A stretch of DNA of 64,000 nucleotides from contig OY776489.1 in NCBI GenBank assembly GCA_963675655.1, forward strand, positions 1,426,001 through 1,490,000. Direction: 5' to 3'. The first letter of the stretch is position 1. Each line of letters begins with the position of its first letter. The stretch is from CAXXOK01 sp963675655 (GTDB taxonomy: Bacteria; Bacillota; Clostridia; Christensenellales; Aristaeellaceae). The notes under the pieces are model-generated. The model was not told the DNA's origin. It made no database searches and saw nothing but the letters and a program-made list of their open reading frames with translations. Of the stretch, positions 30,966-39,559 are shown piece by piece. Made by a program: the position numbers and the translations under genes.

Positions 30966-31357
30966 AGCTCAGGCTCCGATGGATATAGTGCTTCTTTGTA
31001 CACCGGTGACATATTGCTGTCTGCAAATATCAATAGAATAGGTGGATTACTCCTTAGAAAATAGTAAGGAGGAATGGAATAAGTGTGCTATGAGATAGTT
31101 TTTAAACAGTAGATGATAACACACGCTATCATACTCGATATGAATGAACCGTATATGTTTGCATTCATGCGTTGAAGAGCAGTCATGGAAAAATTCTATT
31201 TGTAGCATTCCATTCGCCAAGCGATAACAGAGGGAAATCTTGTTCCGCCGGCGAAGCAGGCAAACCATCGTATTCCTGATTTATATTGTATCTCTTTCCG
31301 ATGACAATATTTATTTTCTATGCAACACCGCCGCTCGGCGGGGAAGGAGCAACCCCG
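30966..31357. other. AT-rich intergenic region
   Basis: No credible gene. A CTCCTTA/TAAGGAG hairpin lies near 31050-31071. The base composition is like that of the MFS gene and differs from the GC-rich flanks, so the acquired segment, if it is one, probably spans about 29373-31300. Confidence 0.4.
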
Positions 31358-31792
31358 ATGGACAAGCAGCAAATCTTGGCGCAAATCACACAGGCATTTT
31401 CGGCACTGGGCGTCGCTTTTACGAAGGAGGAAGCCTCTGATTTGGAAATTCATACCGAGTTTGTCAACGCAGGCTGGAGCACGGGGAAGAAGAAGTTCCG
31501 CTACGACGCGTTTATTCGGCTGGATGAGAACGAAAAAACAGCGTACTTTTGGCAAAAGACGATCGAAAGCAGCGCGGGAATTTCCTTTAGCGGCGGGTTT
31601 GAAACCGCTACGCAGACCGGCGGCACCGTAATGCGGAAAGTAAAAATTGTGGAATATGGGCCGGAAGGAAAGGTAGTAGAGCAGACGATCAATCTGGGCG
31701 ATATTGCCAAAGCTGTGAAAAAGGCAGCCAAGGAGAATGGCTGGAAGTTCCGCACTGCGCTGCGGCAGGAAAAGGCGAAATACGCGCGATAA
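31358..31792 (+). CDS. hypothetical protein, 144 residues
   Basis: The start ATG 31358 follows GAAGGAG; the open frame extends 24 codons further without support. The product begins MDKQQILAQITQAF, is soluble, has mixed alpha/beta character (FRYDAFIRLDENEKTAYFWQKT, VMRKVKIVEYGPEGKVVEQT) and ends in a basic helix (KKAAKENGWKFRTALRQEK). I do not recognise the family. A strong terminator follows immediately. Codon use returns to the GC-rich host style, unlike the preceding MFS gene, which supports its being a native gene. Confidence 0.7.
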   Translation: MDKQQILAQITQAFSALGVAFTKEEASDLEIHTEFVNAGWSTGKKKFRYDAFIRLDENEKTAYFWQKTIESSAGISFSGGFETATQTGGTVMRKVKIVEYGPEGKVVEQTINLGDIAKAVKKAAKENGWKFRTALRQEKAKYAR

Positions 31793-31804
31793 TCGACTCT
31801 ATTA

Positions 31805-31843
31805 TAAAAAAGACACCTGAAGCATTTGGGGTGTCTTTCTTTT
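31805..31843 (+). terminator. terminator after the hypothetical gene
   Basis: GACACC (31812-31817) with flanking A pairs pairs with GGTGTC (31830-31835) and is followed by TTTCTTTTT; the A-rich 5' flank means it could act in both directions. Confidence 0.75.
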
Positions 31844-32009
31844 TGGCTCATTTGCATTGCTAGCAGGGTTTTGCTTGTCCACTTGGAGGATAAAAGCGCA
31901 AACATTTGCGGTAGATAGGGCATAAGGAAAAATGGGATACTTCACGATACGGAAATAAAAGAACAGCGAAACTGCACGCCGATGAGGAGGCATCAAACAA
32001 TATAAAACA

Positions 32010-32041
32010 TACAAAGACCGCATCAGCGTGCGGTCTTTGTA
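32010..32041. terminator. bidirectional hairpin
   Basis: TACAAAGACCGCA and its complement TGCGGTCTTTGTA form a 13-bp perfect stem with a 6-nt loop. No gene is visible between 31845 and 32237, so the transcript it would terminate is unclear. Confidence 0.55.
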
Positions 32042-32237
32042 TATGGATATACAATGGGGTTTACACAACGTATGCGGAATCAATAACTTGGTTATTCTTG
32101 CTCGCACAAAAGATAGTAAAGCAATGCTCACACGGTTCATCTGGCGTATGGGGCGTAAGAGCAAGATATTTTTATACGCTACATGAAAAGATAGGCTGTG
32201 CTGTATAGTAAAGAATGGGAATACAAAAGCAGGCAAC

Positions 32238-32272
32238 GCAAAAGAGGCCGGCATCGGTGCGGCCTCTTTTGC
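32238..32272. terminator. bidirectional hairpin downstream of the sugar ABC operon
   Basis: GCAAAAGAGGCCG pairs perfectly with CGGCCTCTTTTGC around a 9-nt loop. On the minus strand it lies 70 bp downstream of the last ABC permease gene and is the likely operon terminator. Confidence 0.65.
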
Positions 32273-32343
32273 GTGGGCAAGCAAGGTGGTTCATACAGCG
32301 GCTACATGCTGGTAGTCCATAAAGCGTGCCGCACTGTTAGCAT

Positions 32344-33183
32344 TTACCCTTTTACTGAACCGCCGGTAACGCCTTCGATGTAGAACTTTTGCATAATCAC
32401 AAACAGGATCGAAATTGGGATGGATACCAGCACGCCGCCTGCGCAGAACTGGCCGAAGTACCCATTGATGCGTACTTTGTCCACCATGGCGTACAGGCCG
32501 ATCGCGACGGTCTTATTTTCCGAAAGACCGGAGTTGAGCATAATATTGGCGAAGATAAAATCCATCCATGGCACAAGAAACGCGCTGATGATTGTGTAAA
32601 CGATAATGGGCTTGGACAGCGGAAGTACGATGCGTGCAAATACGACAAACTCGGACGCACCTTCAATGTAAGCCGCTTCCCGCATAGATTTGGGCACGGT
32701 ATCGAAAAAGCCTTTGGCAATTAAATACCCAAGCCCCGAACTGCCCGAGTATACGAGGATCAACCCAATGTTGCTGTTGGTCAGCCCGATGGATTTCATA
32801 ATAAAGTACACCGCGATCATCGCCAGAAAACCGGGGAAAAGCGATAGGGTGCTGGCGAAGGTAATCAGCCCTTTACGCGCCTTAAACCGCATGCAGCTCA
32901 TGGCGTAAGCGACCATCAGCACGAAGATGCTGGAGATGAGGCATGTGAAAATGGCGATGATCAGGGTATTGCGAAACCAACTGGGGAAGCGCGCCACGTC
33001 ATCCATGCCAAACAGCAGCGCCTGGTAGTGAGCCAGCGTCAGCTCGGACGGGAAGAACGAACGGATGTTGGGGCCGGTATCGGTGCCGAATGATGTTGCG
33101 ACCAGCCAGATGATGGGAATGAGCCAGAATATTGAAAGAGCGGTCAGCACGGTGTGCCGCATGGTTTGCTTGAATATCTTCAT
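32344..33183 (-). CDS. carbohydrate ABC transporter permease, MalG-like
   Basis: 279 residues with six membrane helices. The cytoplasmic coupling loop EAAYIEGASEFVVFARIVLPLSKP is the EAA motif of binding-protein-dependent permeases, here of the MalG (CUT1) type. Its ATG overlaps the stop of the MalF-like gene as ATGA, so the two subunits are translated together. It forms the heterodimeric channel with MalF; the ATPase is not encoded nearby and a shared MsmX-like ATPase is expected elsewhere. The sugar is probably an oligosaccharide of the maltodextrin type, by similarity of the system only. Confidence 0.9.
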   Translation of the reverse strand: MKIFKQTMRHTVLTALSIFWLIPIIWLVATSFGTDTGPNIRSFFPSELTLAHYQALLFGMDDVARFPSWFRNTLIIAIFTCLISSIFVLMVAYAMSCMRFKARKGLITFASTLSLFPGFLAMIAVYFIMKSIGLTNSNIGLILVYSGSSGLGYLIAKGFFDTVPKSMREAAYIEGASEFVVFARIVLPLSKPIIVYTIISAFLVPWMDFIFANIMLNSGLSENKTVAIGLYAMVDKVRINGYFGQFCAGGVLVSIPISILFVIMQKFYIEGVTGGSVKG

Positions 33184-34652
33184 TGGAACCGCTCCTCTCT
33201 GTCGCCCCGGATCAGCCTGCGGAATGCGACCACCGTAAAGATAGCGCAGATGATAAAGATCAGAATGCCCAGCACGGACGCCATTTTATAGTTGTAATAA
33301 TGCTGGGTCAGGCGGTAGAGCCAGGTAATCAGCAAATCGATCTCCTGCGCGTTGGAGTTAGCCAGCAACTGATCCTTGGTAACGAAAACATCGTTGGTCA
33401 ACAGGTAGATTACGTTAAAGTTGTTGATGTTGTTGGTGAACGAGTTAATCAGAAATGGACCGGTAACAAACAGTATATACGGCAAGGTGATTTTTTTAAA
33501 GCTCTGGAAAGCGTTTGCGCCATCGATGCGCGCACTGTCCAGCAAATCGCTGGGAATATTGATGAGAATGCCGGTTACGATGAGCATAATATAAGGAATG
33601 CCGATCCACAGGTTAATCAGCAGAATCATCGCTTTGGTCCAGCTGGGATCGGTCAGGAAAGGGATGTAGGCGTAGTTTTGCGATAGCAGACCGATGTGCT
33701 TGAAAAAATCCGTAATGCCGGTTTGGGCGCAAATCGTGTTTACGATGCCGGTATTGGCAAAGAAGTTACGCACCAGCAACAGCGATACGAACTGCGGAAC
33801 TGCGATGGTGACGACCAGGAATGTACGCCACATGCGCTTGAGCTTTGTATTGCGGTTGTTGATGAACATCGCCATGAGCGTGCCGAATAGGAAGGTGGAA
33901 AATGTCGCCAGCAGCGCCCACAGCAGCGTCCATGAGAGGACTTTCCCAAAGGAATAGGCAAAGGTAATGGTTTGCGACCGGGTAAACAGCGTGCGAAAGT
34001 TGTTCAGCCCCACCCATGTGAACAGGTTGGTTGGCACCATGTGGGTTTGGTCGTAGTTGGTAAAGGCGACGCAAATCATCACCAACAGCGGGATAATGGT
34101 AAACAGCAACACGCCAAGGCTGGGCAGCGTTAACAGCGTAATGTAGAATTTACGGTTGAGCAGGTCGCGTATATCATCCGAAAAGCGGTTAATCTTCTTG
34201 CCGCTTTCCTGCAAAACCTGCATACGCCGCACGTTGTGGATGTTTTGAAACCAGAACACGATCACTGCGGCCAGCACGATAATGGCAATCAAACCAAACA
34301 GCAAAATCATAAAGGAGTGATCGTAATCGTTCACTTCGTTTTTCAGGGTTGCAGGGTTAAAAACCGCTGCGCGCTTTACGGTGCCAAGCGTGCCGAACTT
34401 GCGTAAACTCGGCCACAGCGCCTGTGGATAAAAGATGAATATAAAGGCTTGCAGCAGCGTGATTACAATGCCTTTGGCAAATTGCCTGCGCCCGAAATAG
34501 CCCGCGCCAAAGAAAAGCAGCGACAGGCGAACCCAAACGTCCCCTTCTTGAATATCCCGGATAAACTGCACGATCGACGATGCAATCGCGTGCCACAAAG
34601 AACCCAGCGCCCTGCCCACGCGAGCGGCTGCCGAAGGCTCACGAGCGTCCAT
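33180..34652 (-). CDS. carbohydrate ABC transporter permease, MalF-like
   Basis: 490 residues from the second in-frame ATG (34652), since AGGGGAGG nearly abuts the first. The N-terminal 180 residues add hydrophobic segments and a charged linker before the usual six-helix core, as in long MalF proteins. The EAA loop reads DSARIDGANAFQSFKKITLPYI. It pairs with the MalG-like subunit downstream. A hairpin-T6 terminator separates it from the binding-protein gene and should lower permease expression relative to the binding protein. Confidence 0.9.
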   Translation of the reverse strand: MDAREPSAAARVGRALGSLWHAIASSIVQFIRDIQEGDVWVRLSLLFFGAGYFGRRQFAKGIVITLLQAFIFIFYPQALWPSLRKFGTLGTVKRAAVFNPATLKNEVNDYDHSFMILLFGLIAIIVLAAVIVFWFQNIHNVRRMQVLQESGKKINRFSDDIRDLLNRKFYITLLTLPSLGVLLFTIIPLLVMICVAFTNYDQTHMVPTNLFTWVGLNNFRTLFTRSQTITFAYSFGKVLSWTLLWALLATFSTFLFGTLMAMFINNRNTKLKRMWRTFLVVTIAVPQFVSLLLVRNFFANTGIVNTICAQTGITDFFKHIGLLSQNYAYIPFLTDPSWTKAMILLINLWIGIPYIMLIVTGILINIPSDLLDSARIDGANAFQSFKKITLPYILFVTGPFLINSFTNNINNFNVIYLLTNDVFVTKDQLLANSNAQEIDLLITWLYRLTQHYYNYKMASVLGILIFIICAIFTVVAFRRLIRGDREERFQ

Positions 34653-34674
34653 GGTCATCCCCTCCCCTTTGCTG

Positions 34675-34710
34675 AAAAAACAGCCCGCGTGCCCATGAGA
34701 GCGCGCGGGC
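34675..34710 (-). terminator. intra-operon terminator between binding protein and permeases
   Basis: On the minus strand GCCCGCG (34710-34704) pairs with CGCGGGC (34689-34683), followed by TGTTTTTTC. Partial termination after the abundant binding protein is common in sugar ABC operons. Confidence 0.75.
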
Positions 34711-34735
34711 GTGTTGAGCCGGATACGGCAGTTGT

Positions 34736-35947
34736 TTATTCGACCGTGGCCGTAATGCCGGCGACCATATTATCCAGCAGGGTTTGCAAGTCGGTGCCAT
34801 CGGCGTTGCCGCCGTAGATCACCGCGCCGAAGGTGGCAGCGGGCGACCAGTAGTTGCCGCCTACACGCTGGGTGGTGGCGTAGGCGCTCTGTTGCGCCAG
34901 TGCCGCGATGGCGGGGGCTGCCTGCACTTCGTCCGAGGCGGCCGCGACCAGGTTGGAGGGGCCTTGCCCGCGCATTACGAAGCGGGAAATCTGGTTTTCT
35001 TCGTTGGTCATGTAATCCGCAAACATCATCGCCCAGCCCACATTGGCGCTGTAAGCGTTAACGCCGACCAGTTTGTAGCCCGCAAACGAGGCCATCTGCA
35101 CCTGTTCGCCCGCTACCGTGTAGGTAGGCAGCTTCGTAGCGGCATAATCCTCGCCCCATGCTTCGGCGGCGGCGTTGGCGTTCCATACGCCGTTCACGCC
35201 CGCGATAACGGAGCCGTCTTTAATGCCGGTAACAAACTCGCCGTCACCCTGGTTAATGAAGCCCGGGTTTTGCGCGATAGCCAGCATGGCTTGGGTAACC
35301 TGCACGCCGGTGATGGGGGTATCGGTGGCGTTCCAGTTACACTGGTTGTTTACGCCGTCGGGCAGCAGACTCATTTGCAATCCGGCGCCCGCGAAGAAGG
35401 AGTACATGTACCAAGCATTGCTCATTTCCATGGATACATATTTACCGGCGCCAGCAGCAACGCTCAGCATGGAATCCAGCGTCATCACATCTTCGGCGGT
35501 GAAGAACGCTTTGTTATAGAACATGAAGTAGCCGTTATCGGCTGTGGCGGGGTAGGCGTAGAGCATATCGTCTACGGTAGCGGCGGAGATGGAACCGGCG
35601 CTGTTGCGGGCGATAATATCTTCCGGGTTCAGCGCTACCGGCTGCAGCGCGCCGGCCAGCACCAGTTCGCCAAGCTGATCGTCCGCGAAGGTATATACGT
35701 CGGCAGCGGCGGTAATATCGGTTAATACCGTATCTTTGGCAGTGGATTCAGATTGGATGCCGACTTGAATATCAAACATCGTATCGGGATTGGCGGCTTT
35801 GAAGTTATCAATTACGCCGCTGATCCAAGCCTGATCGGCGTCGTCGCCGACCCAGACCAGCAAGGAAACCGTTTCTTCGGCGACAGCTGTCATGGTCACG
35901 CTCATCAGCATGAGTACGGACAGAAGGATAGCGAGAAATTTCTTCAT
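34736..35947 (-). CDS. extracellular sugar-binding protein, MalE-like (CUT1)
   Basis: 403 residues from the ATG at 35947 (GGAGGAATCACTT upstream). The signal peptide MKKFLAILLSVLMLMSVTMTAVAEE ends in a signal-peptidase-I type AVA site and lacks a lipobox cysteine. The mature protein starts as a type-I solute-binding fold (VSLLVWVGDDADQAWISGVID, then VYTFADDQLGELVLAGALQPV). It delivers the sugar to the MalF/MalG permeases encoded downstream. In monoderm Firmicutes such proteins are normally lipid-anchored, so the missing cysteine is notable. It is the first gene of the operon, behind a near-consensus promoter. Confidence 0.88.
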   Translation of the reverse strand: MKKFLAILLSVLMLMSVTMTAVAEETVSLLVWVGDDADQAWISGVIDNFKAANPDTMFDIQVGIQSESTAKDTVLTDITAAADVYTFADDQLGELVLAGALQPVALNPEDIIARNSAGSISAATVDDMLYAYPATADNGYFMFYNKAFFTAEDVMTLDSMLSVAAGAGKYVSMEMSNAWYMYSFFAGAGLQMSLLPDGVNNQCNWNATDTPITGVQVTQAMLAIAQNPGFINQGDGEFVTGIKDGSVIAGVNGVWNANAAAEAWGEDYAATKLPTYTVAGEQVQMASFAGYKLVGVNAYSANVGWAMMFADYMTNEENQISRFVMRGQGPSNLVAAASDEVQAAPAIAALAQQSAYATTQRVGGNYWSPAATFGAVIYGGNADGTDLQTLLDNMVAGITATVE

Positions 35948-36024
35948 AAGTGATTCCTCCATCTTTTTATTCTGTTGTTGCGTTTGATACCGTCGGTCTT
36001 TTCGAAAATCCCTTTGATGGTTCA

Positions 36025-36053
36025 ATCATAACATGCGGCTATACCCCTGTCAA
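36025..36053 (-). promoter_or_regulatory. promoter of the malEFG-like operon
   Basis: On the minus strand TTGACA (36053-36048), a 17-bp spacer and TATGAT (36030-36025), about 75 bases before the start codon. Confidence 0.75.
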
Positions 36054-36420
36054 TCACAGAATGCATATCTTGAAAAATATTACAAATAAAGGTAATAAAT
36101 AATAACTGTTATAGCCTATTGCGCGGGATTGCAGGGGGGAGCATAATCCGGGCGAGTGCCTGCCGTATGCCAGGCTGTGCGTATGCTCACGGCGGAAAGA
36201 ACCGAGGCAGGCGACGAAGGTGTTCGCCGCTTGGCATGGATGTGCGCAGCCGGCATGCCGAGCATGAATTACACATGCCGTAATCATTGTAATGCCTGTT
36301 TATCTTTGATATACTTTTCATGTTACAACATGATATAACTACAGCAAATAGAGCATGATATTTAGGAATAACGATAATGGGTTTGTTGTTTCTTATACAG
36401 AAGGGATCGGAGGAAGCGCT
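36054..36420. other. intergenic region between divergent operons
   Basis: No gene. An AT-rich block (36054-36115) is followed by GC-rich palindromic sequence (for example GCCTGCC...GCCAGGC and CGGCATGCCG). It must hold the promoter of the PAS-GGDEF-HD-GYP gene and may hold operators of the sugar operon. Confidence 0.4.
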
Positions 36421-38781
36421 ATGGATCAGACAGTGTTGAATGCGTTGGTAAGCAATGCGTCCATATTACTGGTGCTATCCATTATTTTTGAAGTTACGTA
36501 TATGCTGCCCATAAAATATAAAAGATGGCAGCCCTACATCAGCGGCGCCATGATCGCGGCGATTTGTATTGTGATTATGGGAACGCCGTTTACGCTGATT
36601 CCCGGCGTGGTTTTTGATACGCGCTCGATTCTGATCAGCGTTACGGGTATGATTTTCGGTTTGATCCCAACGGCGATCACCGCCGTTGCGGCTTCACTGT
36701 TCCGGCTTAGCGCCGGGGGCGCGGGCGCATGGCCCGGTGTTGCCGTCATCGTATCCAGCGCTATCATTGGCTTGCTTTGGCAGCGGCTGATCATTTCCAG
36801 GGCAATCAAATGGAGAACGCTGAACGTATATCTGATGAGCATTACCGTGCATGTGGTGATGCTGCTGTGTATGCTGCTTTTACCCTACCCGCAGAATATA
36901 GACGTTATTGGCGCTATCGCGGCTCCGGTGATGCTTGTGTACCCGATCGCTTCGGTTTTGCTCAGCCTTTTACTACTCAGGCAAAAACAGTTTAAAGTGG
37001 TACAGGGCCAGCTGGCGCAATCCGAGGAGCGCTTTAAAGCGTTGTTTGAAAACGCGCCGCTTGGGTATCAATCGCTGAATACCGAAGGCTATTTTATTGA
37101 AGTAAACCAGCAGTGGCTGGATACGCTGGGCTACACCAAAGAGGAGGTCGTGGGGAAATGGTTCGGCGATTTTGTAATGCCGCCGTTCCGGGCTGCGTTT
37201 CGCGAACGGTTTGCCCTTCTGAAAAAGCAGGGGCATATACACAGCGAGTTTGAAATGCTGCATAAAAACGGAAAAACGATTGTGATTGCGTTTGATGGAA
37301 AAGCGGGCTACGGAAGCAACGGCGAGTTTCGGCAAACACACTGCATTTTACAGGACATTACCGTGCAGCGGATGAACGAGCAAAAACTGCGCGAGAGCGA
37401 GAAGAAATACAGCAATTATATCGAAAACGCTCCTTATGCGGTATGGGTAATCGATGAGGACGGCGTTTTTATGGAGGTTAATCAGGCGACGACAACCATT
37501 ACGGGTTATACAAAAGAAGAATTCTATGGAAAATCAACATTTGCTTTTATAGCGCCGGAATCCATAGACGATGCGGTTTCCAGCTTTCAAATGGTGAAAG
37601 AAAAAGGGAAAGTGAAAACGGAAATCCAATTTATCCATAAAAATGGCACAAAGCGTTGGTGGTCGATTAACACGGTGAAAATTGCAGAGGGGAAATACCT
37701 TGGCTTTTCCAATGATATTACCGATCAAAAGAGCATTGAAAACGAACTGATTTATATGAGCTATCATGATCATTTAACGGGCCTTTATAACCGCAGGTTT
37801 TTTGAAGAAGAGATGAACAGGCAAAACACCTCCAGCAGATTGCCCTTATCCGTTATCATCGCGGATATTAACGGCGTAAAGCTGGTTAACGACGCTTTTG
37901 GCCATGCGGAAGGGGACCGGCTCATTTTTGACTGCGCAAGACTGATTAGCAGCTGCTGCAAGCCGGGGTATACCTTATCGCGCACAGGCGGGGACGAATT
38001 TGCTATTCTTATGCCCAATACGGACGGGGATACCGCTTACAGCGTAATGAAAAAAATTCAGGATACGATTAAAGAGTTTGTGGGCAATGCGAAGAATGAC
38101 CTGTTTACCCATAGCGTTTCGCTGGGGTTTGCCACCCGTAAAACCATGGGTGATGATTTGAACCAGACCATTAAAACAGCGGAAGAGTACATGTACCAAA
38201 GAAAACTGCTGGAGCATTCCAGCTCCCACAGCGCCATCGTATCTTCCATCAAAGCGACTATGCTGGAAAAGAGCCACGAAACGGAGGAGCACGCGGAGCG
38301 ATTGGTGAAGCTGACCCGCGCTATGGCCACCAAACTGGGACTGCCGCAGTCCGATCAGGATCGGCTGGAGCTGCTTGCAACCCTCCACGACATTGGCAAG
38401 GTTGGCATTAGCGATCAAATTTTAACAAAGCCCGGTAAACTATCGGATTCGGAATGGGTGGAGATGAAACGTCACCCGGAAATCGGGTACCGGATTGCCA
38501 TTTCTTCCCCGGAGCTGCTGCCGGTAGCGGAAAGCATACTTTGTCACCACGAACGCTGGGACGGTAAGGGCTATCCGCAAAAGTTAAGCGGGGAAAGCAT
38601 ACCCCTGCACGCTCGCATCCTTGCCGTGGCCGATGCGTACGACGCGATGACCGAGGACAGGGCATACCGCAAAGCGATGCCGCATAAACAGGCTGTGGAA
38701 GAAATAATAAGGAACGCCGGCTCGCAGTTTGACCCCCGTATTGTAACTGCTTTTCTGGAGGTTGTGCAGGAAAAGCGTTAG
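36421..38781 (+). CDS. 5TM-PAS-PAS-GGDEF-HD-GYP signalling protein
   Basis: 786 residues from the ATG at 36421 (CGGAGG ten bases upstream). An N-terminal membrane region (about residues 1-190) of the LytS/YhcK 5TM type is followed by two PAS domains (EERFKALFENAPLGYQSLN and KYSNYIENAPYAVWVIDEDG), a GGDEF domain (YHDHLTGLYNRR; intact TGGDEFAIL near residue 522) and an HD-GYP domain (LATLHDIGKVGI near 655, HHERWDGKGYP near 715). It can therefore potentially both make c-di-GMP and hydrolyse it, under control of PAS ligands or redox. Transcribed alone; it is the second bifunctional c-di-GMP protein in the window. Confidence 0.92.
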   Translation: MDQTVLNALVSNASILLVLSIIFEVTYMLPIKYKRWQPYISGAMIAAICIVIMGTPFTLIPGVVFDTRSILISVTGMIFGLIPTAITAVAASLFRLSAGGAGAWPGVAVIVSSAIIGLLWQRLIISRAIKWRTLNVYLMSITVHVVMLLCMLLLPYPQNIDVIGAIAAPVMLVYPIASVLLSLLLLRQKQFKVVQGQLAQSEERFKALFENAPLGYQSLNTEGYFIEVNQQWLDTLGYTKEEVVGKWFGDFVMPPFRAAFRERFALLKKQGHIHSEFEMLHKNGKTIVIAFDGKAGYGSNGEFRQTHCILQDITVQRMNEQKLRESEKKYSNYIENAPYAVWVIDEDGVFMEVNQATTTITGYTKEEFYGKSTFAFIAPESIDDAVSSFQMVKEKGKVKTEIQFIHKNGTKRWWSINTVKIAEGKYLGFSNDITDQKSIENELIYMSYHDHLTGLYNRRFFEEEMNRQNTSSRLPLSVIIADINGVKLVNDAFGHAEGDRLIFDCARLISSCCKPGYTLSRTGGDEFAILMPNTDGDTAYSVMKKIQDTIKEFVGNAKNDLFTHSVSLGFATRKTMGDDLNQTIKTAEEYMYQRKLLEHSSSHSAIVSSIKATMLEKSHETEEHAERLVKLTRAMATKLGLPQSDQDRLELLATLHDIGKVGISDQILTKPGKLSDSEWVEMKRHPEIGYRIAISSPELLPVAESILCHHERWDGKGYPQKLSGESIPLHARILAVADAYDAMTEDRAYRKAMPHKQAVEEIIRNAGSQFDPRIVTAFLEVVQEKR

Positions 38782-39085
38782 CAGGGCTAGTATGCATAGG
38801 GCGGCTGGATTCTTTTCTGTTTGGATGGGATGCCGGATAAAACAGGCGTGCTATTGCACTGCGAAGGCCTTGTCCCGGAGCGCTTATGCACCTAAATAGA
38901 TAGCGCACCCCGGTGTGCGGATACGGCTTTTGCCGATTGCACAGTAAGGGTTACTGCTTTAACATAGGGGTAGAAGCGGCGGTGCTGCCAAGGCCAATGA
39001 AAAAACGGTAAAAACGCTTGGTGGCAAAACAGGGCAGCAACCGCCCGATGATGAAAAAGCGTTTTCTGCTAATGGAGGTTTTTTG
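38782..39085. other. intergenic region, no gene seen
   Basis: About 300 bases without a credible frame or clear terminator. It should carry the promoter of the ABM-domain gene. Confidence 0.35.
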
Positions 39086-39427
39086 ATGAATGCAATTGCG
39101 AAAACACCGGATACCCCCTACTATGCTGTTATTTTTACCTCCGTCAGAACGACGGGGGATAATGGATATGCGAAGATGAGCGACGAAATTGCCCGGCTTG
39201 TATCCGGCCAGAAAGGGTTTCTGGGCGCCGAAAGCGTGCGGGGCGAAGACGGTTTTGGCATTACCATTTCCTACTGGGATACGATGGAGAATATAAAGGC
39301 GTGGAAAGGCAACGCGCTGCATGCACAAGCCAAAGCAATGGGGAAAAAGCAGTGGTATGCGAATTATCAAATCCGAATTTGCAAGGTGGAGAGCGATACC
39401 TTTTTCCCAACGGAATTGCCCGCATAG
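39086..39427 (+). CDS. antibiotic biosynthesis monooxygenase (ABM) domain protein
   Basis: 113 residues from the ATG at 39086 (GGAGG at 39074-39078). The protein has the ABM ferredoxin-like pattern: YYAVIFTSVRTTGDNGYAKM as first strand and helix, GFLGAESVRGEDGFGITISYW as the central strands, and the following helix ENIKAWKGNALHAQAKAMG. Such small dimeric proteins include quinol monooxygenases and heme-degrading enzymes, but many have unknown roles. No partner gene identifies the substrate. Confidence 0.75.
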   Translation: MNAIAKTPDTPYYAVIFTSVRTTGDNGYAKMSDEIARLVSGQKGFLGAESVRGEDGFGITISYWDTMENIKAWKGNALHAQAKAMGKKQWYANYQIRICKVESDTFFPTELPA

Positions 39428-39559
39428 AAGGATGTTTGCGTTGTGTTACCGCTTGCTATCAAATCTAATGGTTGTACTGTTTGCCCGTGCGGCTTTTCGC
39501 AGTGCGATGCGCCGGACAGACTAAAAATATTGAAGTCTTTTCAGTAAGGAGAAACAGGT

